A stretch of 6,175 nucleotides of DNA, from NCBI GenBank assembly GCA_004292705.1, contig RDXA01000145.1:1-6175 (forward strand), written 5' to 3'. This DNA comes from Sphingomonadales bacterium. GTDB lineage: Bacteria > Pseudomonadota > Alphaproteobacteria > Sphingomonadales > Sphingomonadaceae. A program made the translations under genes and the position numbers. This document shows, piece by piece, positions 1-4,226 of this stretch (positions are counted from its first letter, which is position 1; each line of letters opens with the position of its first letter). Under the pieces are notes generated by a model, which saw nothing but the letters and a program-made list of their open reading frames with translations, did no database searches and was not told the DNA's origin.

Positions 1-356
1 GCCGCGCCGAGGTTCTCAAGCACGTTACAGGCGAGGGTGAAGGGTAAGCCTTGCCCGCCATGCGCGGCCGGTGATGCAATCGCGTTCCAGCCCTGCTCAA
101 CATAGGCGTGGTAGGCGGCCTCGAACCCGTCTGGGAGGCGCACCAAGCCATTTTCGAGCCGCGCGCCCTCCAGATCGCCCACCCGGTTGAGCGGCGCGAA
201 TTCCCCCGCCGCGAACTGCCCGACGCCCTCGACGATGGCTTCGACCAGATCGGGCTCGGCATGGGCGAAGCGTTCGGTCCGGGCGAGTTCGTCGATCCCG
301 GCATTGACGCGGATGGCAAGCAGCTGGTCGGCGGTCGGCGGGGTGAAGGGGGTCAC
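1..356 (-). CDS. Acyl-CoA dehydrogenase (DmdC/FadE-like), N-terminal part, GTG start, truncated by the left window edge
   Basis: I read this by translating the minus strand; 118 codons are visible. It starts VTPFTPPTADQLLAIRVNAG and includes PLNRVGDLEG (residues 56-65) and AAHGGQGLPF (97-106). These match the helical N-terminal domain of the acyl-CoA dehydrogenase branch that contains DmdC-like enzymes. Family members oxidise an acyl-CoA to the 2-enoyl-CoA with FAD and pass electrons to ETF. The FAD-binding middle and the catalytic base lie beyond the window, so the substrate cannot be told. The frame has an in-frame TGA four codons upstream of the GTG and no ATG near it, which makes GTG (plus-strand 354-356) the only sensible start. 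A GAGG lies 10 bases upstream of it. The gene is divergent from the Sua5 gene. Family assignment is firm; the exact enzyme is not. Confidence 0.85.
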   Translation of the reverse strand, partial: MTPFTPPTADQLLAIRVNAGIDELARTERFAHAEPDLVEAIVEGVGQFAAGEFAPLNRVGDLEGARLENGLVRLPDGFEAAYHAYVEQGWNAIASPAAHGGQGLPFTLACNVLENLGA

Positions 357-393
357 TTGGGGGCGTCCTCAGGGTGTTGCAAGCGCCCCGCTC

Positions 394-420
394 TTGGCAG
401 GGCGGGCAAACGAATATAGC
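394..420. promoter_or_regulatory. Possible divergent promoter region between the acyl-CoA dehydrogenase and Sua5 genes
   Basis: The 72-base gap (357-428) has one AT-rich patch, around 412-419. Reading rightward, TTGGCA (394-399) and TATAGC (415-420) are 15 bases apart. This would start transcription almost at the Sua5 ATG and leave very little leader. Reading leftward, the same patch gives TATATT (413-418), with TTGCCG (434-439) 15 bases upstream, inside the Sua5 coding start. Both are imperfect and slightly short in spacing. They are inferred only from base composition and position. Confidence 0.3.
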
Positions 421-428
421 GCCGGGGC

Positions 429-1346
429 ATGAGCGGCAAGAACGTTACGGAAGTGGTGGCCGCCGGGCCGGAGGGGATCGCAAAAGCGGCGCGAATCCTC
501 GAATCAGGCGGGCTCGTCGCCGTGCCGACCGAGACGGTCTACGGACTCGCAGCGCGGGCTGACAGCGATGAAGCCGTGGCGCGGATCTATGCCGCCAAGG
601 GCCGCCCAGACTTCAATCCGCTGATCGTGCACGTCCGCGATGCTGAGCAGGCGGCGCGTTTTGGTGAGTTCTCGGACCCTGCCCGTGCGCTTGCCGCCGC
701 CCATTGGCCCGGCCCGCTGACACTCGTGCTGCCGCGCCGCTCGGACGCCGGTCTGGCCAAAGCGGTAACGGCTGGCCTGACGACTGTCGCCTTGCGTGCG
801 CCGGCCCACCCGGTGATGCAGACCCTGCTTGCGGCGTGCGGCTTCCCGCTCGCCGCGCCTTCGGCCAACCGTTCGGGTTTTATCAGCCCGACTTGTGCGG
901 AACACGTGCTCGCTTCGCTTGCCGGACGGATTGACCTGGTACTCGATGCGGGGCCGACGTTGGCGGGTGTGGAATCAACCATCGTTGCGGTGCGAGCCGA
1001 CGGAAGCTTGGAGGAATTGCGGCCCGGCCCGCTCCAGATCGCTTCGCAGACGGCGAACCAATCGATCGAGGCCCCGGGCCAGCTTGCCAGTCACTACGCG
1101 CCGGGTAAGCCTGTGCGACTGAATGCGACAGCAGCTGCGGCTGGCGAATTCCACATCGGCTTCGGGACTGTCAGAGGCGATTGCACCTTGTCAGTGAGTG
1201 GTGACCTCATTGAGGCGGCTGCGCACCTCTACGCCTGCCTGCATGAAGCTGCCCGCGCGCCCGAAGCACGGATCGCGGTGGCTCCGATACCCGACACAGG
1301 TATCGGCCGTGCAATCAACGACCGGCTGCGCCGCGCGGCGACCTAA
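429..1346 (+). CDS. tsaC: L-threonylcarbamoyladenylate synthase, Sua5 type (t6A tRNA modification)
   Basis: This cytoplasmic enzyme joins L-threonine, bicarbonate and ATP into threonylcarbamoyl-AMP. The TsaD complex then uses that to make t6A at position 37 of ANN-decoding tRNAs. The 305-residue protein shows the YrdC domain (about 12-200): VAVPTETVYGLAARA (30-44), AAKGRPDFNPLIVHV (55-69, binding region), PGPLTLVLPRR (94-104), APSANRSG (143-150) and ELRPGPL (196-202). A short linker leads to APGQLASHYAP (215-225), which caps the active site. The C-terminal Sua5 domain follows (about 228-305) and ends DTGIGRAINDRLRRAA. It is therefore the two-domain Sua5/TsaC2 type rather than single-domain TsaC, and at 305 residues it is on the short side for that type. 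The ATG has no clear Shine-Dalgarno sequence. The stop overlaps the convergent lipoprotein gene by four bases. Confidence 0.95.
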   Translation: MSGKNVTEVVAAGPEGIAKAARILESGGLVAVPTETVYGLAARADSDEAVARIYAAKGRPDFNPLIVHVRDAEQAARFGEFSDPARALAAAHWPGPLTLVLPRRSDAGLAKAVTAGLTTVALRAPAHPVMQTLLAACGFPLAAPSANRSGFISPTCAEHVLASLAGRIDLVLDAGPTLAGVESTIVAVRADGSLEELRPGPLQIASQTANQSIEAPGQLASHYAPGKPVRLNATAAAAGEFHIGFGTVRGDCTLSVSGDLIEAAAHLYACLHEAARAPEARIAVAPIPDTGIGRAINDRLRRAAT

Positions 1347-1678
1347 TTGCCATCCGGCTCTACCGGCACGCCCGGCAGCAGCGCCTTCATCTCGGTACGG
1401 ATCGCCTGAGCATTTTCACAGGCAAGATCATCACCGTCCCCGCACCGCCGCATCGCCTTGTCGTAGTCCCGCTCGAGCTTGCCAAGGCGTTCTTCGCGCT
1501 TGCGGACTTCGCGCCCGCGCTTCTCGTCGGCCTCGGACTGGCTTTCCGTTGCCAGATCCACGCCCCGGCTGGCCACCTTCACGGGGAGCGTCACTGCGCT
1601 CACCGCTGCCTTGGCGAGGCAGCCCTGAAGGGCGAGGGCGGCAAGAGCGAGAATGAGGAGGCGGGCGGGATGTTTCAT
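1343..1678 (-). CDS. Small putative lipoprotein of unknown function
   Basis: The 111-residue product begins MKHPARLLIL and has a lipoprotein signal with lipobox LQGC, so Cys20 should be the lipidated first residue of the mature protein. Residue +2 is Leu, not Asp, which by the E. coli Lol rule favours the outer membrane. The mature part has a short segment AKAAVSAVTLPVKVASRGVD (22-41), then a strongly charged stretch (about 46-78) likely to be helical or coiled coil. Two cysteines at 79 and 87 could pair in the periplasm. I recall similar short lipoproteins in sphingomonads but cannot name a function. The reading frame stays open upstream to 1879, but the signal peptide fixes the start at 1676-1678. 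The ribosome site is poor. It follows the DUF2807 gene by 38 bases with no terminator between them, so co-transcription is likely. Confidence 0.8.
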   Translation of the reverse strand: MKHPARLLILALAALALQGCLAKAAVSAVTLPVKVASRGVDLATESQSEADEKRGREVRKREERLGKLERDYDKAMRRCGDGDDLACENAQAIRTEMKALLPGVPVEPDGN

Positions 1679-1716
1679 GCCCACAATGTCGCGCGATGAT
1701 GGCGATAAGGCAAATA

Positions 1717-2556
1717 TTATTCTGCAGGTTTTGCCGCAAGCGGTGCTGCCGGCGCCTGCGGCGCAACGGGTGCTTGCGAAGCAGCCGGAACTTGCGCAGG
1801 GGCCGGAATTGCCGCACTTGCTCCGGTGCCGCCTGGCGTGCAGTTCAATGTGCCCGAACCAAAGGCGTTGACGGTGCACTTGGCTGCACCCACCACCTTC
1901 ACGTCGCCAGCGCCCGCGATGTTCGCAGTGACGTCGCCATCCGAGGCGAAGGCGACATCGCCCGTACCGCCAATCGAAACCTCGGCGCTGTCGGCCTTCA
2001 GGCTCGGCAATTCGACATCGCCCGCGCCGCCGATATTGACTTCGAGCCGCTTGACCGTGCCCGCGCCGCGAACTGTGCCGCTGCCGCCGATATTGATCCC
2101 GAGCTTTTCCGCTGCAACTGTTCCGAATTCGACCAGGCCCGATCCGCCAATCGAAACCTCGGACGTGGCGGCGAGGTTTTCGGCCTTGATTGTCCCGCTA
2201 CCGGCGATGACAACCTCCTTCGGTGGGGGCATAGTGATGCGGATCGTCGCTGTACTCTCGCCCTTCCAGCCTTTTTCACGCGTGATGCCGATCACTTCGG
2301 TATCGCGCACGAATCGCAGGCTTTCGGTATCGGTGCCTTCCACCTTGATGTCGAAGGTGTCCCCGGTGGTAAGGATCACCGTGTCCCCTGACGACAGCAC
2401 CACCTCTGACGGGGGAGCCCCCGCAATCTCGATCTCGGCAAGCGGCACACCTTTCTGGCCATTGATCTCGATATCCGCTCCGTCGCAACCTGTCAGCACG
2501 GCGGCAATCGCGAGCAGTGCCGGAGAGGCGAGGCTGGGGCGCAAGGGGTGGGTCAT
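1717..2556 (-). CDS. DUF2807-type lipoprotein with a ladder of glycine-rich repeats
   Basis: The 279-residue protein starts MTHPLRPSLA, chosen because it places a signal peptide right at the N terminus with lipobox LTGC (Cys24 lipidated). An in-frame ATG at 2640 would add 28 unlikely residues and reach back past the promoter. Residues about 40-110 form a beta-rich lead-in. After this, seven turns carry a G-x-G core at 118-121, 137-140, 157-160, 176-179, 196-199, 214-217 and 232-235, spaced 18-20 residues apart. This is what is expected of the single-stranded beta-helix of DUF2807 (putative auto-transporter adhesin, head GIN domain). Cys227 and Cys239 flank the last turn. A Pro/Ala-rich tail (about 247-279) follows. 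The family has no established biochemical role; an envelope or surface role is an inference. Residue +2 after the lipid cysteine is Asp. It has its own promoter and probably shares a transcript with the small lipoprotein downstream. Confidence 0.88.
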   Translation of the reverse strand: MTHPLRPSLASPALLAIAAVLTGCDGADIEINGQKGVPLAEIEIAGAPPSEVVLSSGDTVILTTGDTFDIKVEGTDTESLRFVRDTEVIGITREKGWKGESTATIRITMPPPKEVVIAGSGTIKAENLAATSEVSIGGSGLVEFGTVAAEKLGINIGGSGTVRGAGTVKRLEVNIGGAGDVELPSLKADSAEVSIGGTGDVAFASDGDVTANIAGAGDVKVVGAAKCTVNAFGSGTLNCTPGGTGASAAIPAPAQVPAASQAPVAPQAPAAPLAAKPAE

Positions 2557-2582
2557 GCTGGCTTTCTCTCCCGAAGTATCGG

Positions 2583-2610
2583 TTGGCGTATTACCAATAT
2601 AATACACCAA
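2583..2610. promoter_or_regulatory. Near-perfect inverted repeat over the DUF2807 promoter (candidate operator)
   Basis: The plus-strand arms are TTGGCGTATTA (2583-2593) and TAATACACCAA (2600-2610), separated by CCAATA. Ten of eleven positions are complementary; the exception is C against A (a G-T pair in the other strand's transcript). The dyad covers the whole -10 element of the minus-strand promoter and ends 26 bases before the start codon, so a dimeric protein bound here would block RNA polymerase. The GT..TA/TA..AC half-sites loosely recall operators of GntR-family (YtrA-type) repressors, but that link is a guess and no regulator gene lies in this window. Confidence 0.6.
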
Positions 2611-2624
2611 GCCATGCTGCGCAA
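2596..2624 (-). promoter_or_regulatory. Putative sigma70-type promoter of the DUF2807 lipoprotein gene
   Basis: On the minus strand, a -10 of TATATT (plus 2596-2601; 5 of 6 to consensus) lies 17 bases from a -35 of TTGCGC (plus 2619-2624; TTG conserved, the rest poor). Transcription would begin about 2589 and leave a leader of around 30 bases. The leader contains GGGAG and AGAAAG before the ATG as possible ribosome sites. The region sits between the carD terminator and the gene, the right place for a new transcription unit. Confidence 0.5.
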
Positions 2625-2654
2625 GACAAGGCTTCAACAACTGTCCGCTATAGC

Positions 2655-2683
2655 AAAAAGGGCCGCCCCGCAGGGCAGCCCTT
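2655..2683 (-). terminator. Intrinsic terminator of carD
   Basis: Read on the minus strand, AAGGGCTGCCC pairs with GGGCGGCCCTT across a TGCG loop, giving 11 pairs including one T-G. The stem runs straight into a T run (plus-strand A's at 2655-2659). It begins 26 bases after the carD stop codon. Shape, position and T tract all fit Rho-independent termination of the block to its right. On the plus strand the flank is not T-rich. Confidence 0.88.
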
Positions 2684-2709
2684 GATGATTTTCCAGGCGG
2701 GAAGCAGCC

Positions 2710-3243
2710 TCAGGCTTCTTCGGCGGTATCGTAATATTGCGGTGCGTGTTCGCGCAGCACATCGAGGATCTTGCCGAGCGCGGTCGGCTCGTCCGTTTCT
2801 TCCATCGCGGCGAGTTCGCGCGCGAGACGGCTGGAAGCGGCTTCGAAGATCTGACGCTCCGAATAGGACTGCTCGGGCTGGTCTTCCGGGCGGAACAGGT
2901 CGCGGGTCACTTCGGCGATCGACACAAGGTCGCCCGAATTGATCTTCGCTTCATATTCCTGCGCGCGGCGCGACCACATGGTGCGCTTGACCTTGGGCTT
3001 GCCCTTCAGGGTCTCCATCGCCTGCTTGAGCGTCTTGTCGGAAGACAGCTTGCGCATCCCGATGGCTTCGACCTTGTTGACCGGCACACGCAAGGTCATG
3101 CGTTCTTTCTCGAACCGCAGGACGTAGAGTTCGAGCTGCATCCCGGCGATTTCCTCCTTTTGGAGCTCAACCACCCGGCCCACGCCGTGCTTGGGGTAAA
3201 CAACATAATCGCCGACGGTGAATGCGTTCGCGGTGCTTGCCAT
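2710..3243 (-). CDS. carD: CarD/CdnL-family RNA polymerase-binding transcription regulator
   Basis: The 177-residue protein starts MASTANAFTVGDYVVYPKHG. The N-terminal Tudor-like domain (about 7-60: VGDYVVYPKHGVGRVVELQK, then LYVLRFEKERMTLRVPVNK) is the RNA polymerase beta-subunit interaction domain. The helical C-terminal domain (about 64-170) carries KRTMWSRRAQEYEAKINSGD; Trp90 matches the conserved tryptophan that wedges into the DNA at the edge of the transcription bubble. Family members stabilise the open complex, notably at rRNA and housekeeping promoters, and are distinct from TRCF/Mfd, which shares only the N-terminal domain. Length is normal for proteobacterial CdnL. A good Shine-Dalgarno AAAGGA (plus 3250-3255) precedes the ATG. 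It lies 277 bases downstream of fdxA, with its own likely promoter and a strong terminator after it. The protein ends TAEEA. Confidence 0.95.
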   Translation of the reverse strand: MASTANAFTVGDYVVYPKHGVGRVVELQKEEIAGMQLELYVLRFEKERMTLRVPVNKVEAIGMRKLSSDKTLKQAMETLKGKPKVKRTMWSRRAQEYEAKINSGDLVSIAEVTRDLFRPEDQPEQSYSERQIFEAASSRLARELAAMEETDEPTALGKILDVLREHAPQYYDTAEEA

Positions 3244-3520
3244 GCAAGTTCCTTTCTATGGGCCGACTGGCCAACAGGAGAGCAAACAATTGCCCCGGCG
3301 ACGCATGGGCTTGGCTGAAGAAGGCCTCAGACAAAGCTAGCGCCGGGTGGCAATCATCCGGTTGGGGGTTGCTGGTGTCGGGCCTTCCTGGTTTTCAACG
3401 CCTGCGCGGGCAAGAGCCCGGCGCGGTTGCGTCATTATATAGCACGCCTGCAACAAAATTGCGAGTCGGCGTTTGCGAAAGCGCGCGTGGCGGTGCAAAC
3501 AGCGCTAAATGCGACGAAAA
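3244..3520. other. Non-coding region between fdxA and carD, including the carD leader
   Basis: I see no credible gene in these 277 bases. On the minus strand it holds the following. A 6-7 bp hairpin GTTTGC...GCAAAC (plus 3471-3500) lies just after fdxA, with an 18-base loop and no immediate T run, so it is at best a weak terminator. A GANTC site is at 3463-3467. The carD promoter follows. A GC-rich hairpin with core CGGGC-TCTT-GCCCG (within about 3400-3425) lies early in the carD leader. A second stem, CCGGATG-ATTGC-CACCCGG (about 3343-3361), has one mismatch. The remaining sequence up to the ribosome site looks unstructured to me. Confidence 0.6.
3434..3444 (-). promoter_or_regulatory. Putative carD promoter (extended -10)
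   Basis: The minus strand reads TGCTATATAAT, with a perfect TATAAT at plus 3434-3439 and a TG just upstream. No good -35 stands at the usual 16-18 bases (GCAATT is the best candidate at 17). Transcription would start near 3427, leaving about 184 untranslated bases before the carD ATG. It is the strongest -10 match in the window. Confidence 0.6.
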
Positions 3521-3859
3521 TCAGTCGCCATCCCCCGGTTCGGTGCTGAAGTACTTCTCGAACTTGCCCTTTTCGCCCTTATGCTCGTCCGCATCCGCGG
3601 GCGGGGCCTTCTGGCTGGTAATGTTCGGCCACACCGCCGAATACTGGGTGTTGAGCTCGAGCCACTTTTCGAGGCCATCCTCGGTATCGGGCAGGATCGC
3701 CTCGGCCGGGCATTCCGGTTCGCACACGCCGCAATCGATGCACTCGCTGGGGTTGATCACCAGCATGTTCTCGCCTTCGTAGAAGCAATCGACCGGGCAC
3801 ACTTCCACACAGTCGGTGTACTTGCACTTGATGCAGTCTTCGGTGACGACGTAAGTCAT
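3521..3859 (-). CDS. fdxA: 7Fe ferredoxin FdxA ([3Fe-4S][4Fe-4S])
   Basis: This is a small cytoplasmic electron carrier. The 112-residue protein starts MTYVVTEDCIKCKYTDCVEV. Cysteines at 9, 17 and 50 match the ligands of the 3Fe-4S cluster, and 21, 40, 43 and 46 those of the 4Fe-4S cluster, in the Azotobacter FdI pattern shifted by one. Cys12 and Cys25 match its two extra free cysteines. The C-terminal part, with GLEKWLELNTQYSAVWPNIT, is the long tail typical of this FdxA type. The frame continues upstream to an ATG at 3904, but family members begin at MTYVV, and that longer start would overlap the S4 gene. The start lies 10 bases after the S4 stop, so translation in one operon is likely. The physiological partner cannot be told from the sequence. 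Confidence 0.97.
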   Translation of the reverse strand: MTYVVTEDCIKCKYTDCVEVCPVDCFYEGENMLVINPSECIDCGVCEPECPAEAILPDTEDGLEKWLELNTQYSAVWPNITSQKAPPADADEHKGEKGKFEKYFSTEPGDGD

Positions 3860-3869
3860 TGCGGCTCTT

Positions 3870-4226
3870 TCAAAAGCGGTCTTCGGGATCGTCGGACGGA
3901 GCATCCGCCGTGAGAGGTGACGCGGTTATTGTCATTTGCCCATTACGGTCAAGCCCGTCAGCGTCAACCTCACGATAATGCGAACGCGCTTCGGCGGGCG
4001 ATCCGCGGCGGGCGGGCAGGGCGAGCAGCTCGATCACCCGGATGTTGCCGCCCACCGCCAGAGTCAGCACATCCCCGATACGCGCCGGTTCCGCCCCGCG
4101 CAGCACATGGATTCTGTTGCGCCGCAAAGCGCGGGTTTCGATCAGGGCGAGGGCGGCAGAGCGGGTGCGGGCAAAGCGCAGATAGACCAGCAGCCGGTCG
4201 ATTCTGATCGCCCCGCCCGCCGTCAT
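3870..4226 (-). CDS. S4-domain RNA-binding protein (HslR/Hsp15-like)
   Basis: The 118-residue protein has an S4 fold at about 7-55: IRIDRLLVYLRFARTRSAAL, where the RxxxTR-type helix binds RNA, then ALIETRALRRNRIHV and ARIGDVLTLAVGG. The block RVIELLALPARRGSPAEA (63-80) is the conserved extension of HslR-like proteins. E. coli Hsp15 binds stalled 50S subunits that carry peptidyl-tRNA, but whether the alphaproteobacterial version does so is an inference. The tail from about 92 is acidic and poorly ordered (SDDPEDRF at the end). Its ATG overlaps the helicase stop as ATGA, with AAGGG directly beside the start codon. This suggests translational coupling rather than independent initiation. Several positions usually hydrophobic or glycine in the S4 hairpin are charged here (ALRRNRIHV). 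Confidence 0.88.
   Translation of the reverse strand: MTAGGAIRIDRLLVYLRFARTRSAALALIETRALRRNRIHVLRGAEPARIGDVLTLAVGGNIRVIELLALPARRGSPAEARSHYREVDADGLDRNGQMTITASPLTADAPSDDPEDRF

Noticed and set aside
108..432. Plus-strand frames over the left edge
   Set aside because: They lie opposite a clear acyl-CoA dehydrogenase coding sequence and have no domain of their own.
1343..1879. A 178-codon version of the small lipoprotein starting at 1879
   Set aside because: It would overlap the 3' part of the DUF2807 gene and bury the signal peptide 67 residues inside the protein; the start at 1678 puts the lipobox where it belongs.
1696..2391. Second plus-strand frame (231 codons) over the same gene
   Set aside because: Its Arg/Ala/Asp-rich product resembles no family and arises from the same high-GC repeats.
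1826..2602. Long plus-strand open frame (258 codons) opposite the DUF2807 gene
   Set aside because: It is the antisense of repetitive Gly/Ser/Val codons, its product is a monotonous Ser/Pro/Thr chain with no recognisable domain, and the minus-strand frame has a signal peptide, lipobox and family repeats.
1717..2640. Longer DUF2807 start at 2640
   Set aside because: The extra 28 residues lie over the promoter and inverted repeat and would displace the signal peptide from the N terminus.
3244..3430. A known riboswitch in the carD leader
   Set aside because: I find no recognisable conserved core of any riboswitch class, only two simple GC-rich stems.
3467..3504. Hairpin after fdxA as an intrinsic terminator
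   Set aside because: The stem has only six strong pairs, an 18-base loop and no T run directly after it, so I mention it only as structure in the gap.
3521..3904. FdxA start at 3904
   Set aside because: FdxA proteins begin MTYVV; the added residues resemble nothing and overlap the S4 gene.
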